DNA of 40,149 nucleotides from a virus: positions 1-40,149 of IMG/VR virus record IMGVR_UViG_3300042485_002029. One strand, given 5' to 3'. The stretch's first letter is position 1. Each line of letters begins with the position of its first letter. Shown in pieces: positions 7,475-15,877 of the stretch. Below the pieces are notes generated by a model, which ran no database searches, was not told where the DNA came from, and saw only the letters and a list, made by a program, of their open reading frames with translations. The position numbers and the translations under genes were made by a program.

Positions 7475-8059
7475 ATGGGTTTAAGCTATCTTAAAAAGAC
7501 TAATGTAAAAACAGTCTTATCAATAGACCCTGCTTCGCATTCCCTTGCCTGGTCTATTACTGAGTATGATAACGGCATCAAAGTAATCAAGACCGACAAG
7601 ATCACTTTTGCTAAAGGGGCAGCGATTGAAGAAAAGTTCAATGCAATCAAACTCGGTGTTCAGAAGATATGTGAGCAGTACAACCCTCAAGTTTGCGTCA
7701 TTGAACAGTCTGTCTATATCCAGAACTTTCAGACAAGCCGTTTGCTTTCATACATAATTGGATTCACCTGGGGTATTGCTTCTTTGCATTGCGAAAGTGT
7801 CATGGATGTAAGCCCATTGGTTTGGCGTAGTGGAGTAGGTTACAAGAACCTTACCGCAAAAGATAAAGAAGCCATGAGTAACGATGGCACGAAACGAAAT
7901 ATAGAACTGAAGAAGAAAGAGGAGAGGAAGAAGCGAGTCCGTATCATTATTCAAGATAATTTTGTAACTGACAACATTGATCTTGGTGATGATGATATTG
8001 TTGATGCCGTAGGCATTGGCTTGTGGTATTGGAAAGTGAAGGTGCAGAATGGCAAATGA
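7475..8059 (+). CDS. RuvC-like Holliday junction resolvase
   Basis: 194 residues. RNase-H-fold catalytic acids are visible: VLSIDPASHSLAWSI (D18), VCVIEQSV (E77) and the C-terminal DDDIVDAVGIGLW. The spacing fits the RuvC/Yqg-type resolvases that cut four-way junctions to resolve recombination and replication branches before packaging. The stretch LTAKDKEAMSNDGTKRNIEL with a following KKKEERKKR is a basic insertion before the last motif. The gene appears leaderless behind its own TATAAT and overlaps the next gene by 11 bases. Confidence 0.8.
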   Translation: MGLSYLKKTNVKTVLSIDPASHSLAWSITEYDNGIKVIKTDKITFAKGAAIEEKFNAIKLGVQKICEQYNPQVCVIEQSVYIQNFQTSRLLSYIIGFTWGIASLHCESVMDVSPLVWRSGVGYKNLTAKDKEAMSNDGTKRNIELKKKEERKKRVRIIIQDNFVTDNIDLGDDDIVDAVGIGLWYWKVKVQNGK

Positions 8060-8345
8060 GCCGTATAAAGACAAAGCGTGGCTTTATGAACACTACGTCA
8101 CTAGAAGAATGAACCTGACTGATATTGTGAAGGTGCTTAAGCAGACTTACAACATTGAAGTTACGCCACAGGCTGTCTATAACTGGTGCGCTAAATATGA
8201 ATTGCTTAAGTTCAGAGGCAAGGGACGAAACCTTGCTTCAACAACTTTGAGAAGACCGAAATCCCCTATGCAGGAAGCGGTTGAAAGAAGAAAAAGAGAA
8301 CAACAGAAGGCTAATAAGCTTAGAAAGAAAGGTATGGGAAGATGA
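8049..8345 (+). CDS. Helix-turn-helix DNA-binding protein
   Basis: 98 residues, AAGGTG upstream of the ATG. Residues ~22-55 (NLTDIVKVLKQTYNIEVTPQAV then YNWCAKYELL) form a homeodomain-like or resolvase-type helix-turn-helix. The C terminus is a strongly basic helix (ERRKREQQKANKLRKKG). It could be a regulator or a small-terminase-like DNA recogniser. It overlaps both neighbours. Confidence 0.65.
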   Translation: MANEPYKDKAWLYEHYVTRRMNLTDIVKVLKQTYNIEVTPQAVYNWCAKYELLKFRGKGRNLASTTLRRPKSPMQEAVERRKREQQKANKLRKKGMGR

Positions 8346-9097
8346 AAAGAAGTGTCACTATCAAGGACATTGTTAATTTTGCTCAGTTGGATATGATTTA
8401 TAATCAAGTTCGTATGATTGAGGCAAAGCAGAATGAATCCGAGTATAAATGTTTGGGTTCAGGGAAGTGCTGTCACATTGGTTTAGTTATTCCAATGCTG
8501 GAGTGTGCAAACATTGCATTCCGTTTGAACCAGCAATACTATCTTCATATTGAAGACAAAGGGCATGAATTCGCTAAGGACTGGATGAATGGAGTCGTTG
8601 AGTCGCTTAAGCAAGCGATGTATGACGAGACATGGAAGCCAGGTGGAGAGACAGAAAGATTGTGCGCCTTTTATAAAGGTGGATGCACCATTTATGGTTA
8701 TAGACCAATGGTATGTCGTTCTTTTGGAACGATCACCCCTGTTGATGATTTTTGTCCAAGAATTAGAAATGTTAATGGGAACATTGATTTCTTTTCCGGC
8801 GCTCCTGTCCAGAAAGTTGTAAAAGGTATTCAGGACTTGTTTAAAGAATATGCAAAAGACAAGCATGAGAATTACGACATGACCGTTTATATGCCGTTAG
8901 GTGTTCTGAGTTTCTTAATTGAAACAGAAGACTTGCAGAAATTGGCTGAAGATACGGATCCAAAATTCTGGGTTGGGACTTCTGGTTGGTTTAATTATAG
9001 AATTGAATACACGAAACTTCACGGATACAGCATTGAGGAATTGGAAAAGGCTGCTGGTGAAGGTGGAAAAGTTCTCGCCTTTGACCCTTCTTTGTAA
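8342..9097 (+). CDS. YkgJ/UPF0153-type cysteine-cluster protein
   Basis: 251 residues. CLGSGKCCHIG (37-47) and later CAFYKGGCTIYGYRPMVCR reproduce the CxxxxxCC ... CxIYxxRPxxCR pattern of the YkgJ family, thought to bind an Fe-S or zinc centre. A further Cys (FCPRIR) follows. The C-terminal ~80 residues are an extra region ending in a possible helix. The role in phages is unknown; such proteins often sit with replication or modification genes. It overlaps the HTH gene by four bases. Confidence 0.75.
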   Translation: MKRSVTIKDIVNFAQLDMIYNQVRMIEAKQNESEYKCLGSGKCCHIGLVIPMLECANIAFRLNQQYYLHIEDKGHEFAKDWMNGVVESLKQAMYDETWKPGGETERLCAFYKGGCTIYGYRPMVCRSFGTITPVDDFCPRIRNVNGNIDFFSGAPVQKVVKGIQDLFKEYAKDKHENYDMTVYMPLGVLSFLIETEDLQKLAEDTDPKFWVGTSGWFNYRIEYTKLHGYSIEELEKAAGEGGKVLAFDPSL

Positions 9098-9099
9098 TC

Positions 9100-10167
9100 A
9101 TGACGAAAATAATTTGGAATGGCACTAGCCTGCGTCAAAAAAGAAATGAAGGCTACAAGAATTCAGAAGATGAGATTGTATCAAGACTCATAAAGAATGG
9201 CTTGGATATCACAAGAGAGTGTCTTGTGCCAAAAGACGTTCAGTTTATAAACAACTCTGGCATTGGTTTGGCATACGAAAGCAATGCATCAGAGAGGGTC
9301 TCGTCTGATATTCTCATCAACAATAGATTACCTCATGATTACCAAGTCGGCTCAGGATATTCAATTGGCTTCTCATACTGGGAAACCAATAAGCTCCCGA
9401 GTCAATGGGTGACTAGAATGAATCAGATGGATGAGATTTGGACAACTTCTTTGTGGGCTAAGAATGTCTTCATTGACTCAGGGGTTATTGTGCCGGTTTA
9501 TAATTTCTCATTGGGAATCCATAAGGAATTTTTCTATCCAATCTTGAGAACGAGAAAGTCGCCGTTTACATTCCTAAGCATTGGCTCTCCATCTACTCGT
9601 AAGAATAGCCAGGTCGCTGTTGATGCGTTTATAAAGATGTTTGGCGGGAAAGATGGGTATCGCCTTTTATATAAATCCGTTGATTGTCCTGACGCTAGAT
9701 TGAAAGATGCAGGAGGAGGTGTTCTTCCTATCAGTAGTCACCCTCAGATTGATATTATTGATAAAGATGTTGACCTTGAGACTCTGAGTAAAATTTATGA
9801 CTCTGTGGATTGCTTAATCTACCCGACAAGCGGTGAGGGCTGGGGGATTCTTCCATACCAAGCAATTGCAAAAGGTATTCCAACGATTTGCACTAATGCA
9901 ACATCTTGTACTGAGTATGCAGAAATGTCTGTTCCTCTTGATTATAAGTGGAGTAATTACAACATGAGCGGTATATATGAGGACACTGGTACATGGGCAG
10001 AGCCAGACTTTGATGACCTATGTGATAAGATGTTATATGTCGTAAATAATTATGATGAGATTGCCAAGAAGACTTACGACAATGCAACCGCCCAATTTGA
10101 GACTATGACTTGGGATTGGGCTGCGAAAGGCTATTACGATAGATTATGTCAGATATTGAACCAGTAA
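9100..10167 (+). CDS. GT-B glycosyltransferase (GT4-like)
   Basis: 355 residues, related in layout to 2407-3654. FTFLSIGSPSTRKNSQVAVDAF begins the C-terminal Rossmann domain, and YPTSGEGWGILPYQAIAKG is the nucleotide-sugar motif, again with Gln for the second Glu. The N-terminal domain has GIGLAYESNASERV and a WETNKLPSQWVTRMNQMDEIW block also typical of phage and capsule GT4 enzymes. It ends inside the next gene (22-base overlap). Donor and acceptor cannot be deduced. Confidence 0.8.
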   Translation: MTKIIWNGTSLRQKRNEGYKNSEDEIVSRLIKNGLDITRECLVPKDVQFINNSGIGLAYESNASERVSSDILINNRLPHDYQVGSGYSIGFSYWETNKLPSQWVTRMNQMDEIWTTSLWAKNVFIDSGVIVPVYNFSLGIHKEFFYPILRTRKSPFTFLSIGSPSTRKNSQVAVDAFIKMFGGKDGYRLLYKSVDCPDARLKDAGGGVLPISSHPQIDIIDKDVDLETLSKIYDSVDCLIYPTSGEGWGILPYQAIAKGIPTICTNATSCTEYAEMSVPLDYKWSNYNMSGIYEDTGTWAEPDFDDLCDKMLYVVNNYDEIAKKTYDNATAQFETMTWDWAAKGYYDRLCQILNQ

Positions 10168-10730
10168 GAGAGAAGACTCTCTTTGATAAAATTAGAGACG
10201 TTGAAGATGTGGGGCTTCTCCATGTTAAGGGTTATTCCAACCATGAGATTGCTTCACTTCTTGCAATAAGTTCTAACGACGTTAAGATGTATATTGAGGA
10301 GTACAAAAAGATCCTCAACAGGAAGGCTGACGAAGATCCATACTTCCTTGAAAGGGTTCAGTTTAATACAATCAAAGCTCTCAAAGAGTTTGATGAGTTA
10401 AGCAAAGAAGCCTGGGAGACAATTAACATTGCAACAGATCATGGAATGGTCGCAGCGAGAATCCAGGCTATTAAGTTAGCCGGAGAGTTAGCCACTAAGA
10501 AAGCTCAGTTGCATAAACTGATGGTCGGTAACAACTCCGATGCGGAATATATTGGAAGAATGCAGAAGGCAGAGAATGTCAACCAAATGCTTTCAAGAGT
10601 TCTCCGTGATGTTATTTCAAAGTTCCCAGAAGTTGCTGATGCTGTAAGAAGAGAATTGTCAACCGCTTTTGAAATCCTAGAAGAACCTGTTGAGGAGATC
10701 ATAGATGCTGAATTTACAGAAGCCCCATGA
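10146..10730 (+). CDS. terS-like: Terminase small subunit-like protein
   Basis: 194 residues immediately upstream of terL. An N-terminal helix-turn-helix (VKGYSNHEIASLLAISSNDV, ~27-46) is followed by long helices and an acidic C-terminal tail (EPVEEIIDAEFTEAP). This is the architecture of phage small terminases: DNA-recognition domain, oligomerisation helices, then a tail that contacts the large subunit. Assignment rests on architecture and position, not on a named motif. Confidence 0.65.
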   Translation: MSDIEPVREKTLFDKIRDVEDVGLLHVKGYSNHEIASLLAISSNDVKMYIEEYKKILNRKADEDPYFLERVQFNTIKALKEFDELSKEAWETINIATDHGMVAARIQAIKLAGELATKKAQLHKLMVGNNSDAEYIGRMQKAENVNQMLSRVLRDVISKFPEVADAVRRELSTAFEILEEPVEEIIDAEFTEAP

Positions 10731-10805
10731 GTTGAGAATTGGTTTTTTGCACAAACCCAAGGGAAAAACTTCATGTGTTGAGAACCTCTTTTTTGCACAA
10801 ACCCA
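10731..10805 (+). repeat. Two 29-bp direct repeats before terL
   Basis: GTTGAGAATTGG plus TTTTTTGCACAAACCCA (10731-10759) and GTTGAGAACCTC plus the same 17 bases (10777-10805) match at 25 of 29 positions with a 17-base spacer. They fill the gap between the small- and large-terminase genes; the second ends next to the terL ribosome site. They could be binding sites for the small terminase or a regulator. Confidence 0.7.
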
Positions 10806-10820
10806 GGAGGTATTTATAAA

Positions 10821-12560
10821 ATGACCGACTACCTAGGCGTTAATTTAAATTATGACGATTTTGATAAACTTCTTCGTCAAGATGAACTTATGGAAGCACC
10901 TGTATCTATTGAAACTTTTGTTCAAGATAAAAAATATTTAGGACTTCCTCCGCTTTCACCAATTCAATTGGAGATAGTAAAGCATAGCACCCAAATACTG
11001 AAACTTCCAACCTTAATAAAATTATATGGCGAAGAAGCTGGATTGGAACATTACAAAACATACACCGACAATGAAGTGATTTGTATGTTAGGAAAAGGTT
11101 CCGGCAAAGACCATTGTGCGAGAATATCTATTGCATATACGGCATATTTATTGCATTGCTTAAGAGACCCATTGAACTATTATGGTAAGGCTAAAGGTGT
11201 TTATATAGACCTGTTAAACCTTGCTGTAAACGCTCAGCAAGCCCAAAGAGTATTCTTTGAACCATTGAAGAACTTATTACTTTCTTCTCCTTATTTTAAT
11301 AGCGTAGGTTTTGAACCAAGAGTTTCGGAAATCTTTTTCTTTAGTAGACCAGTAAGATGTTTCTCAGGTCACTCAGAAAGTGAAGGCTGGGAAGGTTATG
11401 AAGTATTATCTATAATTTTAGACGAAATCTCAGCCTTTAAAACAGATGCTGAAACTAAAGGAGATCATAGATCAAAAGGTTCAGCATCAGCAATTTATAA
11501 CATGAGTAAATTATCTGTTATGTCTCGTTTCCCAGAAGTCGGTAAAGTTATTCTTCTATCTTTCCCTAGATATAAAGGAGACTTTATTCAGCAAAGATAT
11601 TTTAATTCCCGGAATAATGCTGAACCAAAAACTTGGTCAATCAAAGCTGCAACATGGGAAGTTAATCCTACAATTAAAAGAGAACAATTGGAATCGGAAT
11701 ATATTAGAAATCCAATTGAAGCCAGGGCTAGATTTGAATGTGAACCTCCAACAATGGAAGATGCTTACTTTAGAGATGCGGATTTAGTGAGAAAAGCATT
11801 TAACTATGGAGAAGATCCGATAGATGAAGATGGTCAATTCAAACCTTGGTTTAATAATAAAGATGGTCATGTACGTTTTATTCATATTGACTTGGGGCTT
11901 AAAAGAGACAGATCAGCTTTATCTATGGTTCACTGTTCCGGCTTAAGAGAGGTTAAAACATCAATGGGTATTGAAACTTTACCTGTAGTTAATGTTGACT
12001 TTGTACATTCATGGGAAGCAAAACCTGGTGAAGAAATTAACTTTTCATCTGTACGTCAAATGATTGTTGATTTGTGTAGGAAATTTAATGTTGGGTTAGT
12101 AACTTTTGACAGATGGCAGTCTGTAGAAATGATTCAAAGTTTAAAAGCTCAGGGTATAAATGCTAACTTCCACAGCGTTAAGAAAACAGATTATGACACA
12201 CTGATGACTACAATTTATGATACAAGATTAAGAGGTTATTGGAATGAACTATTAGTTGAAGAAGAACTTCTTAAACTGAGATTGTTCTCTAATAATAGAA
12301 TAGATCACCCAAACTCTGGCTCTAAAGATTTAGCAGATGCTATTGCCGGGTCTGTTTTTAATTGTATTGAGAATATGTCAATTGACCAAGAGATAGAGAT
12401 TGAAATCCTCGGTTCAGGTTTAGAATACGAAACCAAAGAGGATTTAGAGGATTATGGTACTGTGACTGTGTATAATGGTAAAGAAGGCAAGAACGTAGCC
12501 GGATATTCAAAACAAGTAATGAAGCCTGAAGAGGCAGAAAGATGGTTAGAAACAATATGA
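10821..12560 (+). CDS. terL: Terminase large subunit (ATPase and nuclease)
   Basis: 579 residues with GGAGG upstream. The ATPase domain shows Walker A GKGSGKD (91-97) and Walker B LSIILDE (D201, E202). The RNase-H-like nuclease domain shows IHIDLGLKRDRSAL (D357), VTFDRWQS (D430) and SKDLADAIAGSVFN (D503/D506), the three acids that bind metal. TerL pumps DNA into the procapsid and cuts the concatemer. An N-terminal region of ~80 residues precedes the motor. This is the best hallmark that the window is from a tailed phage. It overlaps the next gene as ATGA. Confidence 0.93.
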   Translation: MTDYLGVNLNYDDFDKLLRQDELMEAPVSIETFVQDKKYLGLPPLSPIQLEIVKHSTQILKLPTLIKLYGEEAGLEHYKTYTDNEVICMLGKGSGKDHCARISIAYTAYLLHCLRDPLNYYGKAKGVYIDLLNLAVNAQQAQRVFFEPLKNLLLSSPYFNSVGFEPRVSEIFFFSRPVRCFSGHSESEGWEGYEVLSIILDEISAFKTDAETKGDHRSKGSASAIYNMSKLSVMSRFPEVGKVILLSFPRYKGDFIQQRYFNSRNNAEPKTWSIKAATWEVNPTIKREQLESEYIRNPIEARARFECEPPTMEDAYFRDADLVRKAFNYGEDPIDEDGQFKPWFNNKDGHVRFIHIDLGLKRDRSALSMVHCSGLREVKTSMGIETLPVVNVDFVHSWEAKPGEEINFSSVRQMIVDLCRKFNVGLVTFDRWQSVEMIQSLKAQGINANFHSVKKTDYDTLMTTIYDTRLRGYWNELLVEEELLKLRLFSNNRIDHPNSGSKDLADAIAGSVFNCIENMSIDQEIEIEILGSGLEYETKEDLEDYGTVTVYNGKEGKNVAGYSKQVMKPEEAERWLETI

Positions 12561-12748
12561 TTAAGCAAAATAATAATGATCAGTTTAATCCAACATACGA
12601 AGAGATTCTTGAAGAGTTTAGCGCAGCTAATTCTCGTCTAGTTCTTGAGAACATTGCTTTAAAAATTCGTTTGTCAAAGGTTGAGTCTTTTTGTAAGCAA
12701 TTGCAAGAGAGTTCGCAAACACAAACCAAAGACTCAGATGTGTTTTAA
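12557..12748 (+). CDS. Hypothetical coiled-coil protein
   Basis: 63 residues from the ATG in the ATGA overlap with terL. LEEFSAANSRLVLENIALK and the following IRLSKVESFCKQLQESS are leucine-zipper-like heptads. The Gln/Thr/Ser-rich tail is polar. Tight coupling to terL suggests a packaging accessory role, which is inference. Confidence 0.55.
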   Translation: MIKQNNNDQFNPTYEEILEEFSAANSRLVLENIALKIRLSKVESFCKQLQESSQTQTKDSDVF

Positions 12749-12871
12749 TATTGCCTTGTAAAATAATTTTATAAAACTTGGTAGTTCGGGTTGCAACAAG
12801 AGGTAAGAGTAGGTAAAGTGAACAAGTCAAGAGGCAAGCCCTCGTCAATAAACAATCAGGAGATAAATAAA

Positions 12872-13216
12872 ATGACTACATTCAATATCAAAGCAGTTGA
12901 TTCTTTTCCAGAAATTACAAGAACTGGTCGTACATCGGAAGAATTAAAAATGATTATTAATTCATTAGAGATGTCAAGCAAGACCGGCACAGTTTTTTCA
13001 ATTGAAGCAGTTGAAGCGGGAAAGAAATTTAATTCATTGCAACAACGTATCCGTTCACAAGCAAAAAAACTAAACCTTCGTGTAACTATTCATTTTGACA
13101 GTAACGCAAACACACTTTTCTTTAAGGCTTCTTCTGAAGCAAAAGTTCCTAGTGAGAAGTCGGTTTCAGCAAAAGATGTCAAGTCCGTAAAGACTGTATC
13201 CAAAACAAACGCTTAA
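12872..13216 (+). CDS. Hypothetical basic protein
   Basis: 114 residues from the ATG at 12872, which has AGGAGA upstream; a longer frame from 12791 lacks support. The gene sits alone between a 123-base gap and a strong terminator. The centre (FNSLQQRIRSQAKKLNLRVTI) is basic and helical followed by a strand pair, and the tail is Lys/Ser/Val-rich low complexity. The pattern would fit a small nucleic-acid-binding or structural protein; no family is recognised. Confidence 0.55.
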   Translation: MTTFNIKAVDSFPEITRTGRTSEELKMIINSLEMSSKTGTVFSIEAVEAGKKFNSLQQRIRSQAKKLNLRVTIHFDSNANTLFFKASSEAKVPSEKSVSAKDVKSVKTVSKTNA

Positions 13217-13238
13217 ACAAGAAAATAATTTAAAAGGA

Positions 13239-13268
13239 GGGCTTGTGGCAACACAAGCCCTTTTTTTT
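13239..13268 (+). terminator. Rho-independent terminator
   Basis: GGGCTTGTG, loop GCAA (GNRA), CACAAGCCC, then eight T. It ends the terL-side transcript. Confidence 0.9.
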
Positions 13269-13271
13269 ATG

Positions 13272-13277
13272 TATACT
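13272..13277 (+). promoter_or_regulatory. -10 box TATACT for a leaderless gene
   Basis: TATACT, preceded directly by TG, follows the terminator's T-run and ends six bases before the ATG at 13284. There is no room for a ribosome site between the terminator and the ATG, so the gene is almost certainly leaderless. Confidence 0.6.
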
Positions 13278-13283
13278 ATCGGC

Positions 13284-14135
13284 ATGGCTATTTTTGAAGA
13301 ACAAACTATTGAAATTACAAATGAAGAAATTAGTAAATGGTATCCAATGCTTGCAATGCCTTGTTACGATCAACTAATTAGTGAACCTACTTTTATGTCA
13401 ATGATGAGGGTTGCAATGTCTTTTAAAGATATTGGACTTAAGTTTTCTATTGCAACGATTTCTGATTCTTTGATATCAAGATCAAGAAATCAAATGGTTG
13501 CTAAGTTTTTGGCAAACCCAGAGTTTACACATATCATGTTTATTGACGTTGACTTGGGTTTTATCCCTGACGATATCTTAAAGCTTTTGTGGCACGATAA
13601 AGATGTCATTACAGGTGCGTATCCGATTAAGGATGTTAACTGGGATAAAGTTAAGTTAAATTCTGATAAAGGATATCCGGCTGATAAACTCTTAGAAAGA
13701 AGTTTACGATTTGTTGTTAACCCTGTTAAAAATCCGGGTAATGCTACTGTTAATGTAGATAAAGGTGCAATTGAAATCTATGATGCGGGGACAGGGTTTA
13801 TGTTGATCAAGAGGTCTGTCTTTGAGAGAATGATTCAGGCTTACCCTGAGTTGCATTACAATGACGATACAGGCTCTTTAAATGAAGAAGAGAGGAAATG
13901 GACATATGCATTCTTTAATTCATATGTAGATCCTGATAAGCACAGGTTCCTTTCTGAGGATTATGGATTTTGTAGGTATTGGCAAGAGATTGAGGGTAAA
14001 GTTTGGGTTGACCCATCAATTGAGATGATGCATTTGGGAAGAATGAAATATAAAGCAACAATGCTTACATTCCTTGAGGATAATATTGTTTCAACAGAAA
14101 CTGCAAATGAATTACAAAAGGGCGATGAAGCATAA
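13284..14135 (+). CDS. GT-A glycosyltransferase-like protein
   Basis: 283 residues from the ATG at 13284. An in-frame start at 13245 lies inside the terminator and is rejected. FIDVDLGFIPDDI carries a DxD metal/nucleotide-sugar motif, and LSEDYGFCRYWQEIEGKVWV then MMHLG matches the acceptor-side end of GT-A enzymes (ED catalytic pair, distal His). It resembles the Anp1/Mnn9-like or GT2-like proteins encoded by large phages. Together with two GT4-like genes this makes three glycosyltransferases in 14 kb. Confidence 0.72.
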   Translation: MAIFEEQTIEITNEEISKWYPMLAMPCYDQLISEPTFMSMMRVAMSFKDIGLKFSIATISDSLISRSRNQMVAKFLANPEFTHIMFIDVDLGFIPDDILKLLWHDKDVITGAYPIKDVNWDKVKLNSDKGYPADKLLERSLRFVVNPVKNPGNATVNVDKGAIEIYDAGTGFMLIKRSVFERMIQAYPELHYNDDTGSLNEEERKWTYAFFNSYVDPDKHRFLSEDYGFCRYWQEIEGKVWVDPSIEMMHLGRMKYKATMLTFLEDNIVSTETANELQKGDEA

Positions 14136-14157
14136 AACCGTGAGTTCAAAAAAATTG

Positions 14158-14163
14158 TATACT
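14158..14163 (+). promoter_or_regulatory. -10 box TATACT for candidate small RNA
   Basis: TATACT preceded directly by TTG, the same context as the boxes at 13272 and 25398. It lies ~85 bases before a strong terminator with no reading frame between. Confidence 0.45.
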
Positions 14164-14169
14164 AAACTT

Positions 14170-14247
14170 TAGTGTAAGTTTAAGATTAATAAGCGGTGGT
14201 TCAAACTTAATCTAATTAAATGGCGGTAAAATTACCGCCATTTTTTT
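14170..14247 (+). ncRNA. Candidate ~78-nt small RNA with terminator
   Basis: Starts about seven bases after TATACT and ends in a perfect terminator (TGGCGGTA, loop AAAT, TACCGCCA, seven T at 14221-14247). AGATTA and TAATCT in the body can pair, and AAGTTT/AAACTT is an alternative. The sequence GGTTCAAAC resembles a tRNA T-loop, but no cloverleaf forms. There is no reading frame. Confidence 0.5.
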
Positions 14248-14355
14248 ATGAGCCAATTAAGATAGACTTTCCGCAAGCTAACTTCCTTTCATTCATTTCA
14301 AACTTGTTTCTTCCATTAATCGCAAGATTCTTCAAGTCTATCGTTGATTAATTAA

Positions 14356-14451
14356 TCACATACTTTCCGCTCTGAATCTTATCTCACTCAATTCCTCACG
14401 AGAAAAATGTTTTTCTAAATTTCTTTTATGTGGAGGTTTTTTCTCAACCAT
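14356..14451 (-). CDS. Possible 31-residue leftward peptide
   Basis: The only frame of note on the minus strand in this gap: MVEKKPPHKRNLEKHFSREE then LSEIRFRAESM. The charge-rich helical composition is protein-like, but no ribosome site or promoter is clear and length alone allows chance. Confidence 0.22.
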   Translation of the reverse strand: MVEKKPPHKRNLEKHFSREELSEIRFRAESM

Positions 14452-14588
14452 TTACCCGATACAATGACAAAGAAAAAAAGTTTTTTAATTGCAAATTAAG
14501 TTTAAGTTTAATTCTAAGTTAATAAAATTATTTCTTTAATGAATATGTATACCGCAAACAAACTTATCGTAAGAGAAAGGTTAAGATA

Positions 14589-15095
14589 GTGAGTAATTTA
14601 ACAGCTGAGGAAGTGAATAAGCGACTGATGAATTTAAAGGTTGTGAAAAATGGTAAGGATTTTGGTACGATATACCGTATAGAAAATGTTATAGATAATG
14701 GTTGTGAATATTTTGAGTGTTATACAACACTTGGTCGCACGTTTAATGCTAATCTAATACTTAATTCAATGTCTGCAATTCGGCTTAACCGTAAGGCAAC
14801 TACTAATGTAAATAGTGACGATAAAGTTACTGTTTTACCCGTAGGATATCCTGATGGTACAGAAAATGCTAAAAGATTTAGTGGACCTCATAAAATACAT
14901 ATTGCTATTCCTTATGTTACAGAAGCTATAAATAATAGAGCTACTGTAAATAATTCTAATAGTGATGAGAAGAGTGAGGTTATATCTATTACTTCTCATT
15001 CAACTTCAGACAATGCTTTTCCTGAAGAAAATTTTGAAGGTTATGCATATAAAATTAGAGCTATACAAAATCAGAGAAAGTTGGGGAATATCTAA
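14589..15095 (+). CDS. Hypothetical protein, first gene of the small-gene operon
   Basis: 168 residues, GTG start with AAAGG nine bases upstream. The N-terminal half (KVVKNGKDFGTIYRIENVID then CEYFECYTTLGRTF) looks like a beta barrel or SH3-like fold. The C-terminal half is Asn/Ser-rich and disordered-looking. It ends with a TAATG overlap to the next gene. No family is recognised. Confidence 0.6.
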   Translation: MSNLTAEEVNKRLMNLKVVKNGKDFGTIYRIENVIDNGCEYFECYTTLGRTFNANLILNSMSAIRLNRKATTNVNSDDKVTVLPVGYPDGTENAKRFSGPHKIHIAIPYVTEAINNRATVNNSNSDEKSEVISITSHSTSDNAFPEENFEGYAYKIRAIQNQRKLGNI

Positions 15096-15580
15096 TGAAT
15101 GAAGAATTTGATCAAGAGTTTGAAATAGTTGATTTAGATGAAAAAGAATTGAAGAAAATACGTGGTAATAGAAAACCTAGTGTTTTATTAAACTTTGATA
15201 GTTTTATAAACTTTGTTGATGATGAGTTTGAAATTGTTGATATAGATTATGATTTAGCACAACAAATAGAAAATGGTGAACGAAATAAAAAACACGTTCA
15301 CGTTAATTCATTCTTTGATATTCCTTTGAATGAAAGAACATTCTTTAAAAATGAGAGAGCGGATTATGCCTTAGCTTATAACTTAGTTCATAGTAGAGTT
15401 ATGAGATTGGCAAGAAAGAAAATCTATTTTGAAATTACTGATGATCTTAATTTTGGATTATTAGAAAAGCAAGATAGAGAAGAATTAAAGGTAATGCAAT
15501 TTATGATTACTTTAGATATTGAAGATCCAAATGATGAAGCAGTTATAAAATTTAAGCAAAAACATAAAATGGAGGTATAA
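15095..15580 (+). CDS. Hypothetical acidic protein with internal repeat
   Basis: 161 residues. The motif (E)FEIVD(L/I)D occurs twice (residues ~8-15 and ~46-53), so the N-terminal half may be an internal duplication. The C-terminal half is helical (ADYALAYNLVHSRVMRLARK). FEIVDI also occurs in the two leftward paralogues at 34059 and 34682, which may be chance given the short word. Confidence 0.6.
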   Translation: MNEEFDQEFEIVDLDEKELKKIRGNRKPSVLLNFDSFINFVDDEFEIVDIDYDLAQQIENGERNKKHVHVNSFFDIPLNERTFFKNERADYALAYNLVHSRVMRLARKKIYFEITDDLNFGLLEKQDREELKVMQFMITLDIEDPNDEAVIKFKQKHKMEV

Positions 15581-15581
15581 A

Positions 15582-15851
15582 GTGTTAGAAGAAAACTTTA
15601 TAAATATTAATGAAGATCATTTAGAAGAACTAAAAAAAAGAATGCAAATGTTAGAGTATATTGGATTTACTCTTAATTTTGTAGAGGAAGATACTTCTTT
15701 AACAAAGTCTGCTATTAAAGCTTTCAGAAAAAGTTTTGAAAGTTTTAATATTAGATATATTGGTAACGGTGAATATGTAAAAGATATTATATGTGGTGAC
15801 GAAGTTGCTTCATATGTTGTTTATAAAGCTCATCTTACCAGTAAATGGTAA
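15582..15851 (+). CDS. Hypothetical protein, possible paralogue of next gene
   Basis: 89 residues, GTG start behind a strong GGAGG at ideal distance. The layout (N-terminal helix, AIKAFRKSFESFNIRYI, then a strand ending EVASYVVY) matches that of the next gene (AINAFIGSLEKHDIKY ... ELVEDFVF). The two are probably diverged duplicates. Function unknown. Confidence 0.6.
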   Translation: MLEENFININEDHLEELKKRMQMLEYIGFTLNFVEEDTSLTKSAIKAFRKSFESFNIRYIGNGEYVKDIICGDEVASYVVYKAHLTSKW

Positions 15852-15877
15852 TAACAATTAAACAATGAGGAGAAAAT

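Larger units (their letters stand above)
14136..14588. other. Gene-poor intergenic region
   Basis: 453 bases. It holds a candidate small RNA (14170-14247) with -10 box and terminator, a possible tiny leftward gene (14356-14451), a 17-base word TAAGTTTAAGTTTAATT (14497-14513) that recurs at 33840-33856, and the leader of the next rightward operon. It separates the metabolism/packaging block from the small-gene block. Confidence 0.7.

Noticed and set aside
14589-15580. Link between the EFEIVD words here and in cassettes A/B as true homology
   Set aside because: Only a six-residue word is shared; the rest of the proteins does not align by eye.
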